In this document: one piece after another, positions 1 through 9,856 of the stretch | How the letters are laid out: each line of letters starts with the position of its first letter | Numbering within the stretch: position 1 is the stretch's first letter | Assembly: GCA_033239525.1 (NCBI GenBank) | Contig: BSYO01000024.1 | Location: forward strand, 7,525,991 to 7,589,990 | Reading direction: 5' to 3' | Length of the DNA stretch: 64,000 bases | From: Nepenthes gracilis | Lineage: Eukaryota; Streptophyta; Magnoliopsida; Caryophyllales; Nepenthaceae | The notes under the pieces: model-generated | Told to the model about the DNA's origin: nothing | The model's input: only the letters and a program-made list of their open reading frames with translations | Databases searched by the model: none | Made by a program: the position numbers and the translations under genes

Positions 1-538
1 TGTCAATATCAATTTTGCCTCTACCAGACAAAGGCCTGGTGGGCACAACAACAGCAGCAGGAGCAGCAGCATCAGTGGCAAAGGCAAACCCACCAATTCC
101 TGGTCCACAACACACATCTTGCATCCCAATCGACGCAATCGGACCACCACCGTCCACCATATTATGTTGATAACCCTTCTTCTTCCTCCTCTCCTTCTTA
201 CTACTCTTGTTCCTTTTCTCTCTCTTATCATCCCAATCAGCCGATGACCTTATCACAGTCGCCGGCACCGCCACCTCCGGATCTGCAGTACACCCAAAGC
301 CTCTCAAAGATGAATTCTTGGATTTTTTCTTCCTGTCATAACTATTGACAGCAGTAGTTCTGTTCTGGGTGTTCGTGAATGTGGAAAGGAGAAGAGAGGA
401 AATGGAGGATTTGGGTCGAGAAGATTGGACAATAGGAGGAATATGTGGATTTGAATCTGTGTCGGAGATGGCTTGGTATCTGGATCTCCTCAATCTTATG
501 GGTTCTGAAACAGTGGAGCTTTCTGCACCAACTGGCAT
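1..538 (-). CDS. N-terminal part of a plant RING-type E3 ligase-like protein (3' end beyond window)
   Basis: An open frame runs on the minus strand from an ATG at 538-536 to the left edge: 179 codons without a stop. An in-frame TGA at 625-623 makes this the first usable ATG. Visible parts are the start MPVGAESSTVSEPIRLRRSR, a Ser-rich SSISSLLLSTF at about residues 44-54, GCTADPEVAVPATVIRSSAD at about 82-101, a Lys/Arg-rich stretch at about 103-125, CGPGIGGFAF at about 147-156, and GRGKIDID at the edge. This order (SRYQAIS, SSLLLSTF, GCTA, VIRSSADW, CGPGIG, SGRGKID) matches, from memory, the N-terminal region of a plant RING-H2/U-box-superfamily family that ends in a catalytic RING. The RING itself would lie left of the window, so ubiquitin-ligase function is inferred. 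Codon use and conservation look like a real host gene, unlike everything else here. Confidence 0.7.
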   Translation of the reverse strand, partial: MPVGAESSTVSEPIRLRRSRYQAISDTDSNPHIPPIVQSSRPKSSISSLLLSTFTNTQNRTTAVNSYDRKKKSKNSSLRGFGCTADPEVAVPATVIRSSADWDDKREKRNKSSKKERRKKKGYQHNMVDGGGPIASIGMQDVCCGPGIGGFAFATDAAAPAAVVVPTRPLSGRGKIDID

Positions 539-2640
539 GATGGAGCATGAGCGAGGTGATATTGATACTGAAGTCGGTGCTGTATTTGAAATTGAAGTGG
601 AGAGAGAGCGTGGGGGAGATTTTCAGGTTAATGCCGGGGAAAGGAATAACCTCTCGGCTAATTATTCGGATTTGTTTCATGGAGGAATTTGTGGGGTCAG
701 TTTGGTTTGGTGGGCCCCGCTGTGTCCTCCAGTTTCACTCGAGAATTATGGGCAGATGACAATCATAGCACTTGTCGACAACCTAAAATCACGCGTTTCA
801 CTGTTGCTTCCGTAAAATTTTTGTTATCTTATCGAAGCGGAGAAGTCTAGAAAAATAATAGATAGTTATTTTTAGATGAAATTGAATATTTAAAAATTGT
901 AATTTACCTGAGAAAATTATTGATTTAGACATTCAAATATATATACTTTTTTCTGATCGCATGCATATAAATAGATATAATATACAATATAACGACTACA
1001 AAACTCTAAAATTTTTTATTTAAAGAGAAAACCCTTTGAGAATAAAATGTTAAATTACTAATTGAAAACATTTTATATAAAAATAATTAGCTTACATACT
1101 AACGAACAAATATACTGAAGCCTCTAACCAACTAATACCAGTCACCTTGCAACTACTTAAACCACTTCTTGTTTCTTTCTATAAGTCTCTAGTTGACTAA
1201 ATTCCTTCAACTATATATACGTATCTGATATGTCTATGAATCCAAATTGTCAAATGAACTAGGGAGCCGCCTCACTTTGCAGTACAATCAACAACGGGTT
1301 TAATTTTTTATTATTCTAAACTTAAATTCTACGCATAATAATAAATAAATAAAAGGTAAGAGAAATATAGAATTCGCTCCCGGTATATCTTCCGACGCTC
1401 AAGTTAATAATCTTTTTCAATTTGTTGAAAAAGATAGGAAAAGAAAATGTGTGAATATAAGCGGTTGGAATTGAGTGTATTATAGAAGATTGGGCTCTAT
1501 TGGTGCACTCAAATGAGAAAACAGTTTTTGAGAAATTGCACCCACAATAGATAGGGTAGTTTTGGAAGAGTGCACTCGTATAGAAGAATGATTTTGAAAG
1601 TATTTAGACTTACTTGTCTGAGTGTTTGTCTCTTTTTGTCATCCCCTTTTTTTCTATGGGGATGATATTATATTTATAGTGTAGGTTGCTAATTTGACAG
1701 TCAATTGGCGTTTGCCTTTACAATTATGAGAAGCATTCCTCGTATAACTGCCGCCTATATTTAATGCCTCAATAATTAAGATGGGTGTTCTCTTATAATC
1801 GTCACTTATATTAATCAGTTCAGTTATCACAGTTTTTAATTATTAATTTGGAGTAGTAACCGTTAGTGACAATTTATTTATTATCTTTTAACACCCATTT
1901 ATTACTTGACAGATTTGGATTTGGATTGCACCTCTTGGGTCAATCATCGTTCTTTTGGCTCTTGAGATCAATGGGTCTTCAAATGGGTTGTTGTTTCTTG
2001 GGCTTTCTTCCTTAAGTATATTCAGTTTTAGGCCAACTCATAAATTACTGTACCCATCACTTGCTCTCCCATACCTAAAAGTTTAAATTTTTAACTCCCG
2101 ATATATTTATAATGGGACACAAGTTATAGATTTTCATACATACTTCTTCCCCAAATATTCTATAGATTTATTACTCTATTTAATAGGATTTGATTCAATT
2201 TTCTACCATCAATATTTGGAGCCTATATGGAGGCTTCATTGCCACTTGTCAAAATTAAAGGGAGTTCTTCTCTAATGTTCGAAATTGATATCAAAGGATG
2301 CGCTTAAAACTTACCTTAGTTATCCTATTTTATATGAAAATCTATTTTGATTTATCTCTTTTGCACGGTTTCAAAAACCTGAGCTTCATCATTGTAGCAA
2401 GCTCTTGGATTTTGGACGGTGATTTTCTCATAATACCTTGGTATTTTGGGTTAAACGTTTTAGGATAATATTAATAAAAATCATTTATTATGAAAATATT
2501 TAAATTAAGAAGATAAGTCCTTTTTAAAATTAATATCTCATAGTTGGGTCAAACTAATTTTCAAAGAATTGAGATGTATTCCTAAAGTAAAAGTCATTCT
2601 CTACACAATTTAGTAAATTAGATTTCAATCAAATATTTCA
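539..2640. other. 5' flank of the left gene; no gene seen
   Basis: This is AT-rich sequence with no sustained reading frame. It should contain the 5' UTR and promoter of the minus-strand gene at 1-538. A TATA-like run near 1212-1220 is about 670 bases from the ATG, too far to assign without an intron in the 5' UTR. No transposon motif was recognised. Confidence 0.5.
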
Positions 2641-2698
2641 ATATTAGATATAAGCCAAGTATTCAGACTTATCATTTAAGTTAATAGCATCACCACAT

Positions 2699-2800
2699 AC
2701 TAATAATAATATAATAATAAAAAATAGTAATAGCATAATAATAATTATTATTATTATTATAAGGATAAAATAATAACAATAATAATAAATAAATAAAATA
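2699..2800. repeat. AAT/ATT microsatellite
   Basis: Imperfect trinucleotide repeat of AAT on one side and ATT on the other, meeting near 2741-2760 so that the centre is self-complementary. The minus-strand frame crossing it encodes only Ile/Leu/Tyr runs and is not a gene. Confidence 0.85.
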
Positions 2801-4001
2801 AGTAAATGAATAATTGATAGAATCACCCCTTCTCGATTTTTTCCAATGATGTGCCCTAGATCCGGGCTGCTAGCGAATTAAGGTGCCCTTGGTCTTTGGG
2901 TGAAATTGAAACAAATTCGGTCTCCGTCCTCTATGGCCTAGATCCTGTACACCACAACTAGAAGATAAGAGGTTAGAGGATTAGTGGGACTCACTTCTTA
3001 ATTTATTATTTAACGCTTAATTTAGTAATCTTCCTTAAAAGATAAAAATATGTAGGGACGAAGGATACGCATGATGATGTAAGAACGTGGGTTTTGAGTC
3101 TGACTCGAATATTGCACTCAGCATGGAACGACTTTGATATTAAGGGTGCAAGAGTCATGGAGAAATTTTTTGGAGGCTCTTTAGATAAAGAGGGGTCTCT
3201 TGAGAGCTCTTGAGTGTGAGTATTTATGGGTGCATCTGAGCATGAGAGGAAGTGTGTGAGAAAGTGTGAGAGAAAGCCTTTGAGAAAAGCGTGTCCCTTG
3301 GAGTTTGTCTCAATGGTTTTTTTATAGCTTTAGCCAACTTAACCCTACTTGGATGCCAATGCTAGCCACCAGCTAGTTGTGCAAATTTGGCAGGTTGGCA
3401 CAGGATCATAATCACCAATTAGTGCAACCATGATCAATCAAGAGGATCCCTTCCTTTTTCAAGGAGATGCTAGATGTAGTAGATATGGGTGTTACCACTA
3501 TGAAAGATTTGCTAAGTTAGAATTGCCATTTTGGGAGGGATTATGATCGAATGCAATATTCGAAGTATCATGCTAGTTAAGGTAAGCCGTATTCAACGTG
3601 CGAGAAGACGGCTTTGGGCTATCTTGGTTGGGTCGAAGTCAACTCAGGCCATCCACCCAGCTGGAATGCTACTCGGGTCAACAGAAGTGTTGACCGATCC
3701 TTGGACCTATGGGCCGGACACCCTTTGGGCCAGCTGTTAGGCTATGGGCCTTAGTGTTGGGTCGGCCCATTTCTACCATTTCCATCACTAGCCCCCTATG
3801 ATATGGTGTTTGAACTTTCAACCCCGGACATATTCATGGATAGGACATGATGCTCCTTGTCGTTTTTCTCTTTCATCCCTTCCCCAGGCTGTCCTCTGAT
3901 TCCTTGTCTTACCAGTTTTGGCCTGGATTCTTCTACACTGTGATTTTCAGTACATTTGTTGGCATGGGAATCTCTAGCATTTAATGGATTGTTGATCCTT
4001 C

Positions 4002-4015
4002 CACGTGCTATAAAT
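4002..4015 (+). promoter_or_regulatory. Promoter-like G-box (CACGTG) plus TATAAAT
   Basis: CACGTG at 4002-4007 is followed directly by TATAAAT at 4009-4015. The same pairing in the same orientation occurs upstream of the gag-like ORF (CACGTG 9718, TATAAAA 9762). Function is inferred from consensus only. Confidence 0.35.
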
Positions 4016-4229
4016 TGAGGGGTTCATTGTGTCTCTTGCATCACACCTTACTTTTATCAGTCAAGTGGCTTGGGAACCCAAAATCGCCATGAATCTTGAG
4101 TTGCCAGCCGTCAGAATCGGCGGGATCTCATCTCCGATGTTTGAAGGAGTCATCCTATGATGCACTGGAGGTCTACTTTAGTCACCCCTTTTCGTGTTCG
4201 TTCCAAAGTCATGACTACCACTGTTTTTT

Positions 4230-4510
4230 AGTAGGGCGAGGCTTTCCTTTCGTTGTGCCTTCACTCTGGGTGGTGGCTTACCTTTAGAAGAGGCTACTGC
4301 TCAGGCTCCTCAAAAATTGTTGTCTCCATGAGCCATGCCCTACTGTTGGTAGGGTTGGCAATGGGTTCTAGGTTCGAGGCCATTTCTTCCTTATTGTGGG
4401 GGCAAGACTTTCCTTTTGCTCTGGCCCCTAGATGGTCGCCTCCCTTCGTGAGGGGCCTCTGTTTTAACTTCTCACGAACTGCGGTTCTCATGGGTCACAT
4501 TTTACTGTCT
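4230..4510 (+). repeat. Degenerate direct repeat, two copies about 168 bp apart
   Basis: The block beginning GGGCGAGGCTTTCC near 4232 is repeated with many substitutions from GGGCAAGACTTTCC near 4401. Similarity continues through CCATGAGCCATGCCCTACTG and its counterpart CATGGGTCACATTTTACTG. The overlapping ORFs here are by-products of this repeat. Confidence 0.5.
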
Positions 4511-4810
4511 ATCGGAGGCTCGTCAGTCTCTTGCTCGGGCATATCTGTGAGTTTGTTGCAGTTGAGTTGAGCTTTTCTTTACAGTCAAATTGTCATTTGA
4601 TGTATTCTTTTTTGTTATCTTCCTTTTTATTATACATTAGCCTTTTAAGGTTTTGTACTTTATATAGGGAGATTAATGAATAGAACTGTTCTTGTTCATA
4701 CTATTTGCTTCTTCGATTTTTTGGTTATTTTTCTTTTCTGTATCCTTTTTTCTAACGTCGGAGGGACTGTCAGTTTGTTCTAGAATCGGAATGGATTGGA
4801 GACCAATCAG

Positions 4811-5165
4811 ACAAGCCGGACTGGATCTAGATTGGTCAAGCAGGGCAGATGCCAGAGTAGATCGTTAACTAACAAGACCGGTTGGACGCCAGACTGGATC
4901 TCGATTAGTCAGATAGTCCTAGCATTGGAGTGGACCTTGACTAGTCAAGCCAGGTGGATGTTAGATTGGATTGTCGAGAAGTCAAACCAGCTGGATCGTT
5001 GATTAGAAAGGCAAGCTGAAGTCGGATTAGATTGTTGACTAGTCAAACATATTGGACACTAGATTGGATTGTTGACCAATTAAACTGACTGGATGCTGGA
5101 CTGGGTCGTTGATCAGTTAGGCAGGCGGGACGCCAGAGTGGATCGTCGGCTTGTCAGTCTAGTTT
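4811..5165 (+). repeat. 37-bp minisatellite, about ten degenerate units
   Basis: Units start at 4811, 4848, 4885, 4922, 4957, 4994 (short), 5025 (short), 5055, 5092 and 5129. Seven of the ten are exactly 37 bases. The consensus begins GA(C/T)GCCAGA and contains GGATCGTTGACTAGTCAA, where TTGAC and GTCAA face each other. The array lies upstream of the promoter at 9718-9768 once the younger insertion A (5359-9697) is disregarded. Confidence 0.8.
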
Positions 5166-5467
5166 CGAGATCATCACATCTGCTTGTTGCCAATTCGTTG
5201 TCCTCGAGAAGTGAAGCATAGTGACCTGGGAGGTTGGACCGCTCTGATATCTGACCTATCCCATTCTGCCAAGTGTCTATCACCTGTATGTCGGCAAGTG
5301 ATCATTAATAACGTAGGACGATTGACATGCCCAGACATCCTCTGGTGCTGACACGTGTTGTGAGGTCCTGGTCCCAAAACATGCTAATTAGGAGTTAATT
5401 AAATCAATAATGATCAAAATTAGGCTTAGAAAATGTGAAAAATTTTAAATCGGAAGCAAAATACGGT

Positions 5468-5680
5468 GAATGGGATCGGCGCCTGACTAGCACCCGAGGT
5501 GCAAGCCAGTCACAAGCTGGAGAATGGGTCTGCTTGAGGACCATCAGAGGCACCACTCTAGTGCATTTAGAGGAATGGGTCTGCCCGAGCAACGCCCGTG
5601 GTGCCACCAGGGCACATTTGGTAGAATAGCTCGCTCGACGAGCGCCTGATGGGCGCTCAAGCGGAAACCTTCAGGTGCCG
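5468..5680 (+). repeat. Minisatellite of about 51-54 bp in element A's U3, four units
   Basis: Units start with GAATGGG or GAATAGC at 5468, 5522, 5573 and 5624, so spacing is 54, 51 and 51. Each contains variants of CCCGAGGTGC. The array lies directly upstream of the TATA box at 5724, the position expected for an LTR enhancer. Confidence 0.65.
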
Positions 5681-5723
5681 CAATGCCTAGTTACCGCCGA
5701 CTGGCGTCAAGCACCAATCAGGG

Positions 5724-5731
5724 TATATATT
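5724..5731 (+). promoter_or_regulatory. TATA box of element A LTR
   Basis: TATATATT lies 365 bases into the LTR, followed by a G/A-rich leader-like stretch (5775-5830). A polyadenylation-like T-rich region follows near 5900. This marks the likely U3/R junction. Confidence 0.5.
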
Positions 5732-8046
5732 TGCACGAGGGTTTCTCCCGTGTTATTTTTGGGCCATTTCTGATTTCTAGAGAGTGAGCGTGGAGAGTAG
5801 TGAGAGAAGGAGGAGATCGAGGCCCACAAGTCCAAATCCATCTAAGAGCTAGTTAGAAAGGCGATAGATCAGGTTGAAGCAAGTGCACTCATACATTTCT
5901 CTTTCATTTTCTTGTACTTTTATTCCATTTTTTCGAGTATCCTCGTTCTAATACCTGATTAAATTTATATTTTATAGTTTTCAAGACTCAAGCAAGAAAT
6001 TATGTAAAGTTGGTGTCCAAATTTGTAGATTTGTTAGGTTTTCGGACAAGAGAAACCCTAACCCTATGCCCGAACTTGTTACCCATGAAATTTTGGGGCT
6101 TTGGCTTAATTTGGGTCTAGAATATGACTACCCATGATTTAGGCATGTTAATTTATTTATTTGATATCCGAATTTGTGATTTTGTGTAAAAATTCGTTCG
6201 AGGAGACACTAACCCATGCCCGGACCCCATTTAATGGATTAAATTGGGTTTGATGCATCAATTGATTTAGGATTATGTTTACCCATGCCTTGAATTTGAT
6301 AATATACCAATTGGATGTCCAAAATTTTAAGGATTAACTAATATGTGCATCCGGATACTGTTCAGGTGCACTATTCATATGGTTGCTATTCATCCAAGGA
6401 TTTTGAATGATATTTTGCATAATTTTTCCACGTTTAATATTGAATGTAAGCAATCATGAATTTGGCATCTGAATTCCAAGTTCTGAACCGATTGGAGCAT
6501 ATCAGAACCCAAATGTGATCGTGGCCAATGTTCATCCAAGATAATGAGTATTCCTTACAAGCTTCGTTTTATTTAATTGTCTTTCAAGTTATGTATATAT
6601 GTTTACACTTAATTGTGCATTCTGAATAATATTATCATTAAGAAATTGTGAAGAGAATCGTTATCTGAAATCTCTAAAGTTGAATTGAACTCACGGTGGT
6701 AAGGATGCCCACATTTCCCAAGTCATACGATGATTTTGTATGAAAAAAATTATGAGAAGATGTAAATTCAAAAGAAAGACAAGAAATTCGTGCAAGTATT
6801 TGGAAGAAGATTCCACAATTCGGATATATGATGAATTTGTTCTCCCAGATTGAGATATTTGTATAAGAAATTTAATGGATCTTTTCTCAAAAGAATAATA
6901 ATAAGGAATCATGAAATTAAGACCACGAATTTATGCTATGAATGGTAACATCCCTAGGCATGTCATTAGTATGATAGTAAAGATTCAAGGATTTATCCTA
7001 GATGCGTATTATAATAGGTGATACTCTTGACATGCCTAAAACATTATAGTGATAATCGAGGATAAAAAAACCAAGAATCAAGAATTAAGAACATCCTGTC
7101 CTTGGGATGTAAAATAACGGGAATAAGAACTAAGGCCTTTGATTGTATTGATTGAATATAATCTATCCTCAATTATTCACTCCATTGGCTGATAAGGTCT
7201 ACTAACTCGGGTCCACAAAGATAAATAATTATATTTAATCTACATCCTAAAAAAATAAGAACAAAAGAAAAGAAGTAAATTATTTTCCAAGCATAACTGA
7301 GCATGCTCATCTTCGTGCATCCCCTCCCTGTTCATGTATTCTTCTTTGCTTAACTTGTTATGTTGTTTATTGCCTTGGCTATAATGTACTTACTTAGTTG
7401 TTAGATTACTCTTACTTCTTCTTTCTAGATGAGAGCCATGAGCTGAAACCCGATTAGATAGAGTAAAGAAAGGAACTTGCTTAGGATATTGCTGGACTTT
7501 GAGGACTTAAAACTAGAACATGATTGATGTAATTGAAATGTAAATAGTTAAGTTAGCTTAATGTTGTGTATTAATATGTGGCATAGTTTGTCGTATATTT
7601 TTATTGGCCTTGTATGCTTCCGCAGTTTATTTATGGATATAGACTTCTTTCGTAGGTAAAATGTTAGGTCTACATAAGTTTCTAGATGGCATCACTCATA
7701 GATCTAATATAGTAGTTGATATATTATGTTGGAGTCATTGATGATATAACATTTATTGATCCTGTGTATGTGTTATGGAGTAAAAAATGGAAGTCTGGAT
7801 GTTTATATGTGTTGTGCAGGGTTGATTTTACAGGTTATATGTATGATTTTTTATCATTTTTAGAGGAGACTCTGCCGAATTTTCAGTAAAAATTATGTAC
7901 AAAAAACAAGAATATATTGGTTTGTTTTAGTTAAGTATATTTATTGACAGAGGTCATTAGTGAATTATGACCCGACTTGTTACAATTAGTTTTATATGTT
8001 TATTGACGGAGGTCTTTAGAAGATAAGGACTCGTTCTGTCACAATT

Positions 8047-8058
8047 GATATTAGAGAA
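8047..8058 (+). other. Degenerate primer-binding site of element A
   Basis: TGATATTAGAG follows the LTR end by three bases and is a two-change variant of the tRNA-iMet-complementary TGGTATCAGAG found intact in element B at 21922. Downstream AGAGATACCTTAGG matches the post-PBS leader of B and C. Confidence 0.7.
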
Positions 8059-8486
8059 AAGAGATACCTTAGGTTTGATTTGAATCGTATGCGGAAGTTT
8101 AGGAATCGAATAAGATTGATCAAATAAGTAGGCAAAGGTATAGGATGACTAGGTTAGATTGGAAAGCTCTAGACATCCTAGTTGTATCATTTAGGCTAAA
8201 ACTAAGTTGGAGTTAGTGTTTAAACGGATTGATATTGATTCCAGATTTAGGCTAATCAACTTTGGTCTAAAGTTCAGGTTTGATCTGTTCCGAGTTAAGG
8301 TTCTCAGGTTCATAAGTTATTAAAAAGATGTGCTTGGGTCAACTTAGCAAGTGTGACGAATAAAATAGAATTGATGACTCAATGTCAATATAACTTGGAG
8401 TTGATTTCCGGTATAGTGAAATTAAGAATGCTGATGTATGATTGATTTAGTAGTGACCAAGTACTTAAATTGTGCGCCATACAAGT

Positions 8487-9454
8487 CCTATAGAATTGAA
8501 ATAGGTGAGGGTAGTTCGGATTAGATGGAATGTTTAGGTACTAGCCCATGGGTTTAATTCTGAAATGCATTGATTGATTTGAACCCCTCCCTCTAATCCG
8601 ATTATTTGAGGTCAACTAACCTTGTGATGTTTTGGCTATAGGATATTAGCATGGCTAGTAGATGAAGAAGAAATACTCGTTGAGGTGCTAATACTCCCTA
8701 AGATTGTGAGGCCGAATATTTGAATTTGTTGGGGAGGATGCCTAACATTCTAGAGTCGATGGAGCAACGTCACATGGTTCCAATTCCTGCACCAGAGCCA
8801 GCCCTAGTAAATCCCACCCCAACGGCATATGAGAAGTTTACAGCAGAGAAGGTGTCTGAATTTTTAGGAGAGCTTGATCTAGTGAAGGAAAAAATTTAGA
8901 TTTGGATATTGAAGAAAATATTTACAGTTATTCAATATTCTGATCAGGAAAAGATTACTTTTGAGGCCTATTTATAGAATTGAAATAGGTGAGGGTAGTT
9001 CGGATTAGATGGAATGTTTAGGTACTAGCCCATGGGTTTAATTCTGAAATGCATTGATTGATTTGAACCCCTCCCTCTAATCTGATTATTTGAGGTCAAC
9101 TAACCTTGTGATGTTTTGGCTATAGGATATTAGCATGGCTAGTAGATGAAGAAGAAATACTCGTTGAGGTGCTAATACTCCCTAAGATCGTGAGGCCGAA
9201 TATCTGAATTTGTTGGGGAGGATGCCTAACATTCTAGAGTCGATAGAGCAACGTCACATGGTTCCAATTCCTGCACTAGAGCCAGCCCTAGTAAATCCCA
9301 CCCCAACGGCATATGAGAAGTTTACAGCAGAGAAGGTGTCTGAATTTTTAGGAGAGCTTGATCTAGTGAAGGAAAAAATTTAGATTTGGATATTGAAGAA
9401 AATATTTACAGTTATTCAATATTCTGATCAGGAAAAGATTACTTTTGAGGCCTA
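8487..9454 (+). repeat. 484-bp tandem duplication inside element A
   Basis: Bases 8491-8970 are repeated at 8975-9454. I count about five substitutions in 480 bases, so the duplication is much younger than the element's decay. The copies carry the 5' leader and gag start. A short CCTA sits at the junctions, compatible with microhomology-mediated duplication. Confidence 0.9.
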
Positions 9455-9593
9455 TAAATTACAGGGAGAAGCTAATAATGGGTGGTCGATGAAAAAAAGG
9501 GTGTTGGGTATGCCCGATGAGAAAATTTCTTGGAAAATGTTTGAGGATACCTTTCTGAAAAAATATTTTCATGGTATGGATCTCTTGGGATTT
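8651..9593 (+). pseudogene. Element A gag remnant
   Basis: A gag-like start (MASR, stop, RRNTR) appears at 8651 and again in the second copy of the duplication. The readable part at 9393-9590 has KKIFTVIQYSDQEKITFEAY, then LQGEANNGWSMKKRVLGMPD and FEDTFLKKYF. These are the hallmarks of the plant gypsy retrotransposon gag domain, where the second W of the usual WW is G. The zinc knuckle and everything after it are deleted; the frame runs straight into the 3' LTR remnant at 9594. Confidence 0.8.
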
Positions 9594-9697
9594 TTTATTG
9601 ACAGAGGTCATTAACGAATTATGACTCGGCCCGTCAAAATTAATTATGTGTGTTTATTGACGGAGTTCTTTAGAGGATAAGGGACCGTTCGATCACA
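9594..9697 (+). repeat. Element A 3' LTR remnant (last 104 bases)
   Basis: TTTATTGACAGAGGTCATTA and what follows aligns base-for-base in length with 7940-8043. It ends GATCACA next to the CGTGT target duplication, so the true 3' terminus is preserved while the rest of the LTR is gone. Confidence 0.85.
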
Positions 9698-9717
9698 CGT
9701 GTCCATGACATCATGCG

Positions 9718-9768
9718 CACGTGTTTTTGGGGTGTCGCTTCGAATTTTGAACAACACCCTTTATAAAA
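9718..9768 (+). promoter_or_regulatory. Promoter-like G-box and TATA box upstream of the gag-like ORF
   Basis: CACGTG at 9718-9723 and TATAAAA at 9762-9768 precede the ATG at 9857 by 89 bases. That is too short to hold an LTR end, PBS and leader, so this looks like a dedicated promoter for the downstream ORF. A further CACGTGT lies at 5352-5358, right at the insertion site of element A. Confidence 0.45.
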
Positions 9769-9856
9769 TGATGCCCCTTGACCATTATCTCCAATTCTTC
9801 TTCTTCTTGGGTTGTTTTGTCATTGTTTTCCTTGTGCTTGCTACTTTCTTATTCCC

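Larger units (their letters stand above)
2830..4800 (+). other. Repeat-derived, LTR-like noncoding region
   Basis: No intact ORF. Near 3760-3795 there is a G/C-rich stretch ending in AGCCCCC, as seen in many plant gypsy LTRs. A G-box plus TATA pair follows at 4002-4015. A T-rich stretch with an AATGAAT-type polyadenylation-like context is at about 4660-4720. This reads like an old plus-strand transcription unit or LTR, but I could not find both ends or a target duplication. Confidence 0.35.
5359..8043 (+). repeat. Element A 5' LTR
   Basis: Long terminal repeat of 2685 bases, TG...CA. It contains a minisatellite at 5468-5680 and a TATA box at 5724. A segment near 7040-7180 (AATCGAGGAT, then AATCTATCCTC) is related to element B's LTR near 21045 and 21215. 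Its last 104 bases (7940-8043) recur at 9594-9697. No coding frame of note. Confidence 0.8.
5359..9697 (+). mobile_element. Element A: internally deleted Ty3/gypsy (chromovirus-like) retrotransposon
   Basis: The element begins TGTGAGGTCC at 5359 and ends GATCACA at 9697. It is flanked by the identical 5-base duplication CGTGT (5354-5358 and 9698-9702), which fixes both ends. Order: 5' LTR (5359-8043), degenerate PBS (from 8047), a gag fragment with an internal tandem duplication, then only the last 104 bases of the 3' LTR. Protease, reverse transcriptase, RNase H, integrase and nearly all of the 3' LTR are missing, so it cannot move on its own. Gag resembles those of elements B and C in this window. 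It was inserted into older repeat DNA. Confidence 0.85.

Noticed and set aside
342..680. 112-codon minus-strand ORF overlapping the left gene
   Set aside because: Different frame from the conserved protein; Ser/His/Ile-rich without motifs and stops exactly where the real frame continues.
345..815. 156-codon plus-strand ORF opposite the left gene
   Set aside because: It lies antisense to the conserved minus-strand frame, has no recognisable motif and looks like a shadow of that coding sequence and its leader.
2644..2826. 60-codon minus-strand ORF of Ile/Leu/Tyr
   Set aside because: Direct translation of the AAT/ATT microsatellite.
4096..4570. Overlapping ORFs near a G-box/TATA pair
   Set aside because: They overlap in several frames, follow the two-copy direct repeat, and show no domain.
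4811..5165. CRISPR-like array of regular repeats
   Set aside because: Units are contiguous without unique spacers, degenerate, and in plant nuclear DNA; a minisatellite explains them. The same holds for 5468-5680, 12061-12231 and 38565-38924.
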